Shown here: piece by piece, positions 24,776-34,106 of the stretch
Layout of the letters: each line of letters opens with the position of its first letter
Position numbering within the stretch: position 1 is the stretch's first letter
Assembly (NCBI RefSeq): GCF_029027965.1
Contig: NZ_CP119082.1
Coordinates: 352,001-416,000 of the forward strand
Direction of reading: 5' to 3'
Length of the DNA: 64,000 bases
From: Paracoccus sp. S3-43
GTDB taxonomy: Bacteria > Pseudomonadota > Alphaproteobacteria > Rhodobacterales > Rhodobacteraceae
Position numbers and translations under genes: made by a program
The notes under the pieces: generated by a model
Databases searched by the model: none
The model's input: the letters and a program-made list of their open reading frames with translations, nothing else
Told to the model about the DNA's origin: nothing

Positions 24776-25743
24776 CCGCGCAGGACCTGAAGGCCCTCTG
24801 GGCAAAGGTCGCCCGCGCCGCGGTCAGCTGGCAGTTCGTTATCCCGGCGCTTGCCCTGGTACTTGCGATCAACTGGCTGGCGCCGACCGCGACCTCGACC
24901 CTGATGACCGAGATCATGATCATGGCGCTCTTCGCGTCGTCGCTGAACCTGCTGATGAGCTTTGGCCATATGGTCAGCTTCGGCCATGCCGCCTATTTCG
25001 GCCTCGGCGCCTATGGCTTCACGCTGGCGGTGGTGCGGGGAGGCGTGCCGCCCGAGCTGGCGCTGGCCATCGGGCCGCTGGTCGCGGCGCTCGGCGGGCT
25101 GGTGTTCGGTGCGCTGTGTGTGCGCCTGACGCAGATCTACTTCGCCATGCTGACGTTGGCCTGCGCGCAGATCACCTATACCGTGCTGTTCCAATGGTAT
25201 GATTTCACCGGCGGCGATACCGGGATCACCGGCTTCATGACCCCGCGTTTCGGCCTGTCGGAAAAGGGCTATGCCACGGCGGTGCTGGCGGTGGTGGCGA
25301 TCTGCCTCTTGGCGCTGTGGGGGATCGTCAAGTCGCCGCTGGGCCTGTCGATCCGGGCCGTGGGCCAGGATCGTTACCGGGCGGAGGCGCTTGGTCTCGG
25401 CGCGCGGCGGGTGCAGTTGGTGGCCTTTGTCATCGCCGCCTTCTTCGCAGGCGTTGCGGGCACGCTTTATGCGGTGCTGCATGGCGCGGCCTTTCCCGAT
25501 TACGCGGGCCTCGGCGTCACGCTGGAGGGGCTGATCATGGTGGTGATCGGCGGGCTGAACAGCTTTTCCGGCGGCATCTGGGGCGCCATCATCTACAAAC
25601 TGCTGGCGGCCTTCGTCTCGAAGGCGATCCACGAATGGGAACTGGTGCTGGGCCTGATCCTTCTGACGATCTGCCTCGTGGCGCCGAAGGGGTTTGCCGG
25701 CGTCTCGGCCCGGCTGCGCTCGATGCTGGGGGGGATCATCTGA
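24772..25743 (+). CDS. ABC transporter permease, LivM type
   Basis: A 323-residue membrane protein with the LivM signature NLLMSFGHMVSFGHAAYFGL and GLSIRAVGQDRYRAEALGLG. Its stop codon overlaps the start of the ATPase gene (TGATG), implying coupled translation. Confidence 0.9.
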   Translation: MTAQDLKALWAKVARAAVSWQFVIPALALVLAINWLAPTATSTLMTEIMIMALFASSLNLLMSFGHMVSFGHAAYFGLGAYGFTLAVVRGGVPPELALAIGPLVAALGGLVFGALCVRLTQIYFAMLTLACAQITYTVLFQWYDFTGGDTGITGFMTPRFGLSEKGYATAVLAVVAICLLALWGIVKSPLGLSIRAVGQDRYRAEALGLGARRVQLVAFVIAAFFAGVAGTLYAVLHGAAFPDYAGLGVTLEGLIMVVIGGLNSFSGGIWGAIIYKLLAAFVSKAIHEWELVLGLILLTICLVAPKGFAGVSARLRSMLGGII

Positions 25744-26489
25744 TGGATCCGGTTCTTTCCGCCCGCCACATCCGCAAGGCTTACGGCGATTTCATCGCAC
25801 TGAAGGACATCTCCTTCGACATCCCGAAGGGCGAGCGCCACGCCCTGATCGGCCCGAACGGGGCGGGGAAATCCACCTTCATCGCCTGCGTCGCCGGACA
25901 GCTGCCGGGGGTGGAGGGCGAGATGCTCTTCAAGGGCGAGAACATCCTGTCCCTGCCGCCCGCCCGTCTGGCGCAGAAGGGGATCGGCCGCACCTTCCAG
26001 ATCAGCCGGGCCTTCCTGCACATGACGGTGCTGGAGAACATGATGGCGGCCTATGTCATCGCCTCGGGCAAATGGGCCTCGCTCTCGGGGCGGGTCTATG
26101 CCGAACGGATCGACCGCGCCCATGCCATGCTGGAAACCGTGGGCCTTGCCGACCGGACGCGGGATACGGTCGCGGACTTGAGTCTCGGCGACCGCAAGCG
26201 GCTGGAGTTCGGCATGGTGCTGGCCGCCGACCCGGACCTGCTGCTGCTGGACGAACCCACCGCAGGCATGTCGATCAAGGAACGCCACTTCCTGATGGAG
26301 ATGGTGGCCGAGCGGGTCGATGCGACCGGCAAGACGCTGATCTTCGTCGAACACGACATCGACGTGGTGATGAAGATCGCCGCCCGCGTCACCGTGCTGG
26401 TGCGCGGCGCCATCCTCGCGGTCGGCACGCCGCAGGAAATCAAGGCCAATGACGAGGTGCAGGCCGTCTATCTGGGAGGGGGGCATTGA
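25743..26489 (+). CDS. ABC transporter ATPase, LivG type
   Basis: A 248-residue ATPase. Walker A GPNGAGKST, LivG-specific GIGRTFQISRAF, Walker B LLLLDEPTAGMS and switch His in FVEHDIDVV. The signature motif is LSLGD rather than LSGGQ, a known kind of variation in LivG. ATG 25743 overlaps the LivM stop. Confidence 0.9.
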   Translation: MDPVLSARHIRKAYGDFIALKDISFDIPKGERHALIGPNGAGKSTFIACVAGQLPGVEGEMLFKGENILSLPPARLAQKGIGRTFQISRAFLHMTVLENMMAAYVIASGKWASLSGRVYAERIDRAHAMLETVGLADRTRDTVADLSLGDRKRLEFGMVLAADPDLLLLDEPTAGMSIKERHFLMEMVAERVDATGKTLIFVEHDIDVVMKIAARVTVLVRGAILAVGTPQEIKANDEVQAVYLGGGH

Positions 26490-27196
26490 TGCTGCGCATT
26501 TCAGACCTGCACGCCGCCTACGGCAAGGCCGAGGTTCTGCACGGGATCGACCTGGAGGTCGCGGCGGGAGAGGTCGTCTGCCTGATCGGGCGGAACGGCG
26601 TCGGCAAATCCTCGACCATGAAATCCATCGTCCGCGACCAGATCACCGTGACCGGCGGCGAGATCGTCTTCGACGGCGCGTCCTTGGCCGGGATGCGTCC
26701 CTATGAGGTGATCCGCCGCGGCGTGGGCTATGTGCCCGAGGACCGGCGTGTCTTCGCCTCGCTCTCGGTGCTGGAAAACCTGAACGTGCCCCGGCCGGTG
26801 GCCGCAGGCGACCGCCGCCGCTGGACGGTGGACGAGGTGTTCCGCCTGTTCCCGCAACTGCACGACTACCGCCACCGCAAGGCCGGCGTGATGAGCGGGG
26901 GCGAGCAACAGATGCTGTCGATCGCCCGGTCGCTGTTGACCTGCCCGAAGCTCCTCCTGCTCGACGAGCCGCATGAGGGACTTGCCCCGAAGATCGCCGA
27001 GGAGGTGGTCGACGCCATCGTCGCGCTGAAGCGCGAGGGGGTGTCGATGATCGTCTCGGAGCAGGCGCTGAACACGATCCGCCGCTGCGCCGACCGGGTT
27101 TACGTCATCGACCGCGGCATGACGGCCTGGACTGGCACGGTCGATGGCTTCTACGCCGATCCCGAAATCACCCGCAAATATCTGATGGTTCAGTGA
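26489..27196 (+). CDS. ABC transporter ATPase, LivF type
   Basis: A 235-residue ATPase with Walker A GRNGVGKSS, the LivF-type GVGYVPEDRRVFASLSVLEN, signature MSGGEQQML and Walker B LLLLDEPHEGLAP. The ATG at 26489 overlaps the LivG stop (TGATG) and follows GGGAGGGGGG. Completes the five-gene importer. Confidence 0.9.
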   Translation: MLRISDLHAAYGKAEVLHGIDLEVAAGEVVCLIGRNGVGKSSTMKSIVRDQITVTGGEIVFDGASLAGMRPYEVIRRGVGYVPEDRRVFASLSVLENLNVPRPVAAGDRRRWTVDEVFRLFPQLHDYRHRKAGVMSGGEQQMLSIARSLLTCPKLLLLDEPHEGLAPKIAEEVVDAIVALKREGVSMIVSEQALNTIRRCADRVYVIDRGMTAWTGTVDGFYADPEITRKYLMVQ

Positions 27197-27204
27197 GGCC
27201 CCCG

Positions 27205-28362
27205 ATGTATCCCACCATCTTCGACACCGAGGAACTGACCGCGCTGCGCGACCTCGCCCGCAAGTTCGCCGCAGAAAAGCTGGCGCCCGGTTATCAGGCG
27301 CGCGAAAAGGCCGGCGGCTTTGGCCCCGATCTGCTGCGCGAGATGGGCGGCCTCGGCCTGATCGCCCCCGAACTGCCCGAGGAATTCGGCGGCCTCGGCT
27401 CGGGCGCAATCTATTCTGGCGTCATCATCGAGGAAATCGCCCGCGGCGATTTCAACATCGGATATGTCAACATCCTTGCGTCGCTGAACGGGCAGATCCT
27501 GTCCAAGTTCGCCAACCCCGAGATCAAGCGGGAATGGCTGCCTAAGCTGATCGCGGGCGAGCTGATCGTCGCCATCGCCCTGACCGAACCGCGCGGCGGG
27601 TCGGATGCGGCGAACCTGGGCCTGCGGATGGAACGCGACGGCGATCACTATGTGATCAACGGCGAAAAGACATCGATCTCCTGCGCCGATCAGGCGAAAG
27701 GAGCGGTGGTCTTCGCCCGCACTGGCAAGCCCGAAGACAAGGCGCGCGGCATTTCCGCTGTCTTCGTGCCGATGGACACGCCCGGCATCTCGACCACGCG
27801 CTTCACCGATCTGGGCCAGCACGCCATCGGCCGCGGCTCGATCTTCTTCGACAATGTGCGGGTGCCGGTCGACCACCTGCTGGGCGAGGAGGGCAAGGGC
27901 TTCGTGCAGGTGATGCAGGGCTTCGACTTCTCGCGCAGCCTGATCGGGCTGCAATGCCTGGGCACCGCGCGGCAGTCGCTGGACGAGACCTGGGAGTATA
28001 TCGGCGGGCGCAAGGCCTTTGGCAAACCGCTGGCGGCCTTTCAGGGCATTACCCACCAGCTTGCCGATTTCGACACCAAGGTCGAGGCGGCGCGGCTCTT
28101 GTCGCTGAACGCGCTGTGGCTCAAGGACAGCGGCCTGCCGCATGTGGCCGAGGCCGCGATGGCCAAATGGTGGCCGCCGCTTCTGGCCTACGAGGCGATC
28201 CACGCCTGCCTGCTGATCCACGGCCATGCCGCCTATTCGAACGAACTGCCGTTCGAGCAGCGGCTGCGCGATGTGCTGGGCCTCCAGATCGGCGACGGCA
28301 CCGCGCATATCATGAAGAACATCATTGCGCGGGAACGCGCCGGCAAGGCCGTCACCGGCTGA
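27205..28362 (+). CDS. aliB: cyclohexanecarboxyl-CoA dehydrogenase, AliB-like
   Basis: A 385-residue acyl-CoA dehydrogenase. FAD and substrate motifs are IALTEPRGGSDAANLGLRME and RKAFGKPLAAFQGITHQLAD. At the usual catalytic-base position the sequence is IGDGTAHIMKNII (D364) in place of YEGT, so the base would be Asp instead of Glu, as reported for dehydrogenases acting on cyclohexanecarboxyl-CoA. That, plus its place next to aliA and badHI, supports AliB, which forms cyclohex-1-ene-1-carboxyl-CoA. ATG 27205 is 8 bp after LivF. Confidence 0.8.
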   Translation: MYPTIFDTEELTALRDLARKFAAEKLAPGYQAREKAGGFGPDLLREMGGLGLIAPELPEEFGGLGSGAIYSGVIIEEIARGDFNIGYVNILASLNGQILSKFANPEIKREWLPKLIAGELIVAIALTEPRGGSDAANLGLRMERDGDHYVINGEKTSISCADQAKGAVVFARTGKPEDKARGISAVFVPMDTPGISTTRFTDLGQHAIGRGSIFFDNVRVPVDHLLGEEGKGFVQVMQGFDFSRSLIGLQCLGTARQSLDETWEYIGGRKAFGKPLAAFQGITHQLADFDTKVEAARLLSLNALWLKDSGLPHVAEAAMAKWWPPLLAYEAIHACLLIHGHAAYSNELPFEQRLRDVLGLQIGDGTAHIMKNIIARERAGKAVTG

Positions 28363-28389
28363 GCCAAAGCGAAAGGGGAGGAGGAACCC

Positions 28390-30060
28390 ATGAAATTCGA
28401 TGCTGTCCTGATCGAACCGCGCCGCGCCCGGATGGAGGCCGAGGGGTTGTGGCCCGGGAAGACGCTGCTCGACTATTTCGAGGAATGTCTGGCCGAAAAA
28501 CCCGATGCGCCTGCGCTGACCAGCATCGTCGTCGGCGCCGGCATCCGCACGGATCTGACCTGGGCGCAGATCGACGCCCGCGCCTGGCGTGCGGCCGAGG
28601 GTCTGCGCCGGCTGGGCTTGGTCAAGGACGATGTTCTGGCCTGCCAGTTGCCGAATTCGTGGGAATTCATCGTTCTTTATATCGCCTGCCGCCGGCTGGG
28701 CGTAGTCTTCAACCCGGTGATGCCGATCTTCCGCGAGCACGAGCTGCTGTTCATGCTGAAGCACGGCGAGGTGAAGGCCTTCGTGGTGCCGAAGATCTTC
28801 CGCCATTTCGACCACGAGGCGATGGCCGAGGGGATGCGCCCCGACCTTCCCGATCTGCGCCACATCATCGTCGCGGGCGGCGCGGGGCCGAACAGTTTCG
28901 ACGCGGCTCTGATGGAGCCGGCGCTGGACGACGCGCCGGGCCTGCGCGAGACCAGTGCCCGCGACCGGGGCGACGCCAACGATGTCTGCCAGCTGATCTA
29001 CACCTCGGGTACCACGGGCGAGCCCAAGGGCGTGATGCACACCGCCAACACGATGTATGCGAACCTGGTGGCCTATTCCGACCGGCTGCATCTCGGGGCC
29101 GGGGACATCGTTCTGATGGCCTCGCCGATGGCGCACCAGACCGGCTTCATGTATGGCTTCCTGATGCCCGTGATGCTGAAGGCCCGGATGGTCCTGATGG
29201 ACAGCTGGGATAAGGCGCTGGCCGCGAGGCTGATCGCGGAGGAGCGGGTGAGCTTCACCATGGCCTCCACCCCGTTCCTGATGGACCTGTCCGCAGCGGT
29301 GGAGGAGGGCGGCACCGACGCCTCGTCGCTGCGCATCTTCCTCTGCGCCGGCACCGCGATCCCCGGCCCGCTGGTCGAGCGCGCCCATGCGATCCTGGGC
29401 GCCAAGGTGATCTCGGCTTGGGGGATGACCGAAAACGGCGCCGTCACTGTCGTCGCCCCCGAGGATCCCGACGAACGCTCGGTTCATACCGACGGCCGGC
29501 CGCTGCCGGGCATGGAGTTGCAGATCCGCGGCACCGACGGCAAGCCGGTGACGGCCGGCCACGAGGGCGAGCTTTACGTCCGGGGCTGTTCCAACTTCGG
29601 CGGCTATCTGAAGCGTCCGCAGTGGAACAACACCGACGCCGAAGGCTGGTTCGACACCGGCGACATCGCCCGTATGGACGAGGCGGGCTATATCCGCATC
29701 TGCGGCCGCTCCAAGGATGTGATCATCCGTGGCGCCGAGAACATCCCCGTGGTCGAGGTCGAGGCGCTGCTCTACAAGCACCCCGCCGTGCAGCAGGTCG
29801 CCATCGTCGCCTATCCCGACGATCGGCTGGGCGAACGGGCCTGCGCCTTCGTCGTGCCCAAACCGGGCCAAGCCCTCGACTTCGCCGGGATGACGGCCTT
29901 CCTCAAGGAGCAGCACATCGCGGTGCAATACGTGCCCGAGCGGCTTGAAGTTCGCGACAGGCTGCCCTCCACCGCCTCGGGCAAGATCCAGAAATTCGCG
30001 CTGCGCAACGAACTCCGCGCCGAATACGAGGCGGCGAAGAAGGCGCTGGCAGAGCAATGA
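28390..30060 (+). CDS. aliA: cyclohexanecarboxylate-CoA ligase, AliA-like
   Basis: A 556-residue acyl-CoA synthetase of the ANL superfamily. ATP site YTSGTTGEPKG, adenylation motifs GWFDTGDIARMDEAGYI and GRSKDVIIRGAENI, and the catalytic Lys in STASGKIQKFALR. The N-terminus MKFDAVLIEPRRARMEAEGL matches the CHC-CoA ligase subgroup. It activates the imported acid with ATP and CoA. Ribosome-binding site GGGGAGGAGG; overlaps the next gene by 4 bp. Confidence 0.82.
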   Translation: MKFDAVLIEPRRARMEAEGLWPGKTLLDYFEECLAEKPDAPALTSIVVGAGIRTDLTWAQIDARAWRAAEGLRRLGLVKDDVLACQLPNSWEFIVLYIACRRLGVVFNPVMPIFREHELLFMLKHGEVKAFVVPKIFRHFDHEAMAEGMRPDLPDLRHIIVAGGAGPNSFDAALMEPALDDAPGLRETSARDRGDANDVCQLIYTSGTTGEPKGVMHTANTMYANLVAYSDRLHLGAGDIVLMASPMAHQTGFMYGFLMPVMLKARMVLMDSWDKALAARLIAEERVSFTMASTPFLMDLSAAVEEGGTDASSLRIFLCAGTAIPGPLVERAHAILGAKVISAWGMTENGAVTVVAPEDPDERSVHTDGRPLPGMELQIRGTDGKPVTAGHEGELYVRGCSNFGGYLKRPQWNNTDAEGWFDTGDIARMDEAGYIRICGRSKDVIIRGAENIPVVEVEALLYKHPAVQQVAIVAYPDDRLGERACAFVVPKPGQALDFAGMTAFLKEQHIAVQYVPERLEVRDRLPSTASGKIQKFALRNELRAEYEAAKKALAEQ

Positions 30061-30821
30061 CCGGGATCGCGGGGCCTCGGGCGGTCGTGACGGGGGCGGG
30101 CGGTCCGATGGGCCGCGCCGTCGCCCGGCGGCTGGTCGCGGCGGGGGCCAAGGCTTTGGCGCTGACCGACATTTCCGGCACCCGACTTGCCGAAACCGTG
30201 GCGATGCTGACCGCCGAACATGCGGACCTGCGGCTCCAGTCGCTGCGCGGCGACGCGACGGTGGCCTCCGAGGCGGAAGCCTTCGCGGCGATGGTGCTGG
30301 ACAGTTTCGGCGGGGCGGATGTGCTGGTCAACACGGTGGGCGGCATCCGCTCGCCCCGGCTCTACACCCCGTTCCTTGAGATGGACGAGGCGCAGTTCCG
30401 CGCCACCTTCGATCTGAACCTGATGGGCAACTTCCACCTGACCCGCGCCTTCGCGCAGGGGATGGTGGACCGTGGCCTCGGCCGGATCGTCAATTTCGCC
30501 ACCGTGGTCTTCGGCGGCGAGGCGGGACAGGCGGATTACGCCGCCGCCAAGGCCGCAACCGCATCGCTGACGCGCAGCCTCGCCGCCGAACTGGCGCCCG
30601 CCGTAACGGTGAATGCGGTGGCGCCGGGCCTGACCCGCACCTCCGTCACCCAAAACATGCCGGAGGCGGAGGCCGCGCGGCTGACCGCGCTGGCCTTCAA
30701 CCGCCGCATGGCCGAACCGGAGGAGATCGCCGAGGCGGTCGCCTTCTTCGCCTCGGACGCCGCCCGTTTCGTGACGGGTGAGATCATGGCCGTCTCGGGC
30801 GGCATCCACCCGCATCTCTGA
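30057..30821 (+). CDS. short-chain dehydrogenase/reductase
   Basis: A 254-residue SDR with AVVTGAGGPMGRAVAR and catalytic Tyr/Lys in DYAAAKAA. The usual catalytic Ser is not obvious (NFATVVFGGEAGQA has Thr/Val there), so activity may be altered. It lies between aliA and a FadB-like gene and could act on a hydroxyacyl-CoA of pimeloyl-CoA oxidation or as a second BadH-like enzyme. Role unproved. Confidence 0.8.
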   Translation: MTGIAGPRAVVTGAGGPMGRAVARRLVAAGAKALALTDISGTRLAETVAMLTAEHADLRLQSLRGDATVASEAEAFAAMVLDSFGGADVLVNTVGGIRSPRLYTPFLEMDEAQFRATFDLNLMGNFHLTRAFAQGMVDRGLGRIVNFATVVFGGEAGQADYAAAKAATASLTRSLAAELAPAVTVNAVAPGLTRTSVTQNMPEAEAARLTALAFNRRMAEPEEIAEAVAFFASDAARFVTGEIMAVSGGIHPHL

Positions 30822-30830
30822 AAGGCAGAC

Positions 30831-32879
30831 ATGACCGAAGCGGTTCATCTTTCCCTCGCCGACGGCATCGCGCTGATCACCATCGACAACCCGCCGGTGA
30901 ATGTCACCTCGCGCGCGGTGCGCGAGGGGCTGGTCGCGGCGCTGGATGCGGCCGAGGCGGCGGGGGCGGGCCGCGTGGTGCTGACCGGAGCAGGCAAGAC
31001 CTTCGTCGCGGGGGCGGATGCGAAGGAATTCTCCGCCCCGCCGCAGCCGCCGCACCTGCCCGACATCGTGAACCGGATCGAGGGTTTTCCGGTGCCGGTC
31101 GTGGCCGCGATCAATGGCGCGGCGCTTGGCGGCGGGCTGGAACTGGCGCTGGCTTGCGCGGCGCGGGTGGCCGCGCCCGGGGCGACGCTGGGGCTACCCG
31201 AGGTGACGCTGGGTGTCGTGCCCGGCGCGGGCGGCACACAGCGGCTGCCGCGTCTGGTCGGGCTGGACCAGGCGCTGTCGCTGATCCCCGAGGGCCGGGT
31301 GATCGGCGCGGTCGAGGCGCTGAGGATTGGGCTGGTCGATGCGGTGGAGGAGGACCCGGTTGCCGCCGCGCGCGCGATGGCCCTCCCGGATCGCCCCGCC
31401 ACCGGCCTGCGGCCCGCCCCGCAGTTGCAGCCCGAAGCCTTCGACAATGCGCTGAGATCTGCCGCGAAACGCAGCCTCCGGCAGATCGCGCCCGTCAGGG
31501 CCATCGAACTGATCGAGGCGTCGACCCGCCTGCCGCTGTCAGAGGGGCTGGCGCAGGAACGTGCGACCTTCCTCGACCTCAAGACCGGCGATCAGGCGGC
31601 GGCCTTGCGGCATGTCTTCTTCGCCGAGCGCGCCGCACAGGGGCAGGGGCGCAGCGGCGGGGCCGTGATCGCCTCTGCGGTGGTCGTCGGCGGCGGCACC
31701 ATGGGGGCGGGTATCGCCTATGCGCTGGCGCAGGTGGGCATCACGGTGACGCTGGTCGAAACCGATACGGCCGCGGTCGAACGGGCGCGCGCGAATGTCG
31801 CGAGGCTCTATACCGAGGCCGTGGCGCGCGGCAAATCCTCCTCCGACGCGGCCGAAGCCGCGCTGGCCGCGCGCCATTCCTTTCATGCGGGCTATGACGG
31901 CCTGCCCCCGGTGGACATCGCCATCGAGGCGGTGTTCGAGGATCTGGAGGTCAAGCGCCGGGTCTTTGCCACGCTGGATGCCGCGCTGCCGGAAACCACC
32001 ATTCTGGCGACCAACACCTCTTACCTCGATCCGAACCGTATCGCCGAAGGGCTGCGCAATCCGGGCCGCTTCCTGGGGCTGCATTTCTTCAGCCCGGCGC
32101 ATGTGATGAAGCTGGTCGAGGTGATCCGGGCGCGGGACACCACCGGGGATACGCTGGCCACCGCGCTTCGGCTGGCCGGTCGGCTGAAGAAGATCCCGGT
32201 GCTTGCCGGAGTCTGCGACGGGTTCATCGGCAACCGTATCCTGACCCGCTATCGCCAGGCCTGCGACGTGATGCTGATCGAAGGCGCGCTGCCCGCGCAG
32301 GTCGATGCGGCGATGCGCGGCTTCGGCATGGCGATGGGGCCTTACGAGGTGCAGGACCTGTCCGGCCTCGACATCGCCTATGCGAACCGCAAGCGGTTGG
32401 GATGGAAGACGAAACCCGGTTTCCGCTATATTCCCATCGCCGACCGGATCGTCGAGGAAACCGGGCGCCTCGGCCGCAAGACCGGCGCCGGCTGGTATGA
32501 TTATCTTGACGGCAAGGCCAGCGCCTCGGTCCTGATCGACCGGATCGTGGCCGAGGAATCCGCCGGGGCCGGCATCGCGCGGCGCGACTTTGCGGATGAC
32601 GAGATCGTCGCCCGCGCCACCGCCGCCATGGTCGAGGAAGGCTTCCGTATCCTGTCCGAAGGCATCGCCGAACGCTCGGCCGACCTCGACCTGGTGCTGG
32701 TCCATGGCTACGGCTTCCCGCGTTGGCGCGGCGGGCCGATGCACTGGGCGGGCCGCACCGGCCTGACCGAAATCCTGCGGCGGATCGAGCGCTATGCCGC
32801 CGAAGACCCGCTGTCCTGGGCCGTGCCCGACCTGCTGGCCCGCGCCGTGGCCGAGGGCAAGACCCCCGAAGACCTGTGA
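30831..32879 (+). CDS. bifunctional enoyl-CoA hydratase/3-hydroxyacyl-CoA dehydrogenase (PimF/FadB-like)
   Basis: A 682-residue fusion. Residues 1-190 form a crotonase domain with GGGLELALAC and LPEVTLGVVPGAGGTQRL; from about 285 a 3-hydroxyacyl-CoA dehydrogenase begins with VVVGGGTMGAGIAYAL, then FFSPAHVMKLVEVI and CDGFIGNRIL. It hydrates and oxidises enoyl-CoAs; in R. palustris PimF does this on the route from pimeloyl-CoA to glutaryl-CoA. Crotonyl-CoA from glutaryl-CoA could use it too. Confidence 0.88.
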   Translation: MTEAVHLSLADGIALITIDNPPVNVTSRAVREGLVAALDAAEAAGAGRVVLTGAGKTFVAGADAKEFSAPPQPPHLPDIVNRIEGFPVPVVAAINGAALGGGLELALACAARVAAPGATLGLPEVTLGVVPGAGGTQRLPRLVGLDQALSLIPEGRVIGAVEALRIGLVDAVEEDPVAAARAMALPDRPATGLRPAPQLQPEAFDNALRSAAKRSLRQIAPVRAIELIEASTRLPLSEGLAQERATFLDLKTGDQAAALRHVFFAERAAQGQGRSGGAVIASAVVVGGGTMGAGIAYALAQVGITVTLVETDTAAVERARANVARLYTEAVARGKSSSDAAEAALAARHSFHAGYDGLPPVDIAIEAVFEDLEVKRRVFATLDAALPETTILATNTSYLDPNRIAEGLRNPGRFLGLHFFSPAHVMKLVEVIRARDTTGDTLATALRLAGRLKKIPVLAGVCDGFIGNRILTRYRQACDVMLIEGALPAQVDAAMRGFGMAMGPYEVQDLSGLDIAYANRKRLGWKTKPGFRYIPIADRIVEETGRLGRKTGAGWYDYLDGKASASVLIDRIVAEESAGAGIARRDFADDEIVARATAAMVEEGFRILSEGIAERSADLDLVLVHGYGFPRWRGGPMHWAGRTGLTEILRRIERYAAEDPLSWAVPDLLARAVAEGKTPEDL

Positions 32880-32886
32880 GGACCGA

Positions 32887-34089
32887 ATGATCGACGCTTT
32901 CATCTGCGACTATATCCGCACGCCCATCGGCCGCTACGGCGGGGCGCTGGCCCCGGTGCGGCCCGACGACTTGGCCGCACTGCCGCTGGCGGCCCTTCTG
33001 ACGCGCAACCCCGGCCTCGACCCTTCGGCGGTCGAGGAGGTCTGGTTCGGCTGCGCCAACCAGGCGGGAGAGGACAACCGCAACGTCGCGCGCATGGCGC
33101 TGCTGCTGGCAGGTCTGCCCGAGACGGTGCCGGGGGTGACGGTGAACCGGCTCTGCGGCTCGGGGCTGGAGGCGGTCGCGGCGGCCGCCCGCGCCGTGCA
33201 GTCGGGCGACATGGATCTGGCCATCGCCGGCGGGGTGGAGAGCATGACCCGCGCGCCCTTCGTGATGCCCAAGGCGGGGGCCGCCTGGGCCCGCGCGACC
33301 GAGGTGCATGACACCACCATCGGCTGGCGCTTCGTCAACCCGCGGATGCAGGCGCAATACGGGACCGAGTCCATGCCGGAAACCGCGCAGAACCTGGCCG
33401 ATGAACACGGCATCAGCCGCGAGGATCAGGATGCCTTCGCCTTGCGCTCGCAGGAAAAGGTGGCGGCGGCACAGGCAAACGGTCGGCTGGCCCAGGAAAT
33501 CCTGCCGGTGACGGTGGCTCTTGGGCGCGGCAAGACTGTCGAGGTGGCGCAGGACGAACACCCGCGCGCCACCACGCTGGCCGATCTGGCGAGGCTGAAG
33601 CCGATCACCCGCCCCGATGGATCGGTCACGGCCGGCAATGCCTCGGGCGTGAACGACGGCGCGGCGGCGCTGATCGTGGCCTCCGCCGCGGCGGTCAAAC
33701 GGCATGGCCTGACGCCCCGCGCGCGCATCGTCGGCGGCGCCTCGGCGGGCGTCGCGCCGCGGGTGATGGGCTACGGCCCGGTGCCTGCGGTGCGCAAGCT
33801 GCTGGAGAAGGCCGGCATCGGCCTCGACGCGCTGGCGCTGATCGAATTGAACGAGGCCTTCGCCGCGCAGGCGCTGGCCGTGCTGCGCGGCCTGGGCCTT
33901 GCCGATGACGACCCGCGCGTGAACCCCAATGGCGGCGCCATCGCCCTTGGCCATCCGCTGGGCATGTCGGGCGCCCGCATCGCCGGCTCGGCCGCGCTGG
34001 ACCTGTCGCAGGGCAGCGGCCGGTTCGCGCTGGCCACGATGTGCATCGGCGTCGGCCAGGGCGCGGCGCTGCTTCTTGAACGTGTTTGA
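32887..34089 (+). CDS. thiolase (acetyl-CoA acyltransferase, PcaF/PimB-like)
   Basis: A 400-residue thiolase with nucleophile C90 in [12 protein letters not shown], the His motif [11 protein letters not shown] and the second Cys in [10 protein letters not shown]. The length and N-terminus ([20 protein letters not shown]) resemble beta-ketoadipyl-CoA thiolase, suited to dicarboxylyl-CoA such as 3-ketopimeloyl-CoA. It cleaves with CoA to give glutaryl-CoA plus acetyl-CoA. GAGGA precedes the ATG. Confidence 0.88.
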   Translation: MIDAFICDYIRTPIGRYGGALAPVRPDDLAALPLAALLTRNPGLDPSAVEEVWFGCANQAGEDNRNVARMALLLAGLPETVPGVTVNRLCGSGLEAVAAAARAVQSGDMDLAIAGGVESMTRAPFVMPKAGAAWARATEVHDTTIGWRFVNPRMQAQYGTESMPETAQNLADEHGISREDQDAFALRSQEKVAAAQANGRLAQEILPVTVALGRGKTVEVAQDEHPRATTLADLARLKPITRPDGSVTAGNASGVNDGAAALIVASAAAVKRHGLTPRARIVGGASAGVAPRVMGYGPVPAVRKLLEKAGIGLDALALIELNEAFAAQALAVLRGLGLADDDPRVNPNGGAIALGHPLGMSGARIAGSAALDLSQGSGRFALATMCIGVGQGAALLLERV

Positions 34090-34106
34090 TCCCCGGAGGA
34101 TTTCTG

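Noticed and set aside
27190..30057. Very long open frame (955 codons) on the minus strand opposite aliB and aliA
   Set aside because: It is antisense to two genes with clear catalytic motifs. GC-rich codon bias leaves the opposite strand open; its translation is rich in His, Arg, Gln and Gly with no domain.
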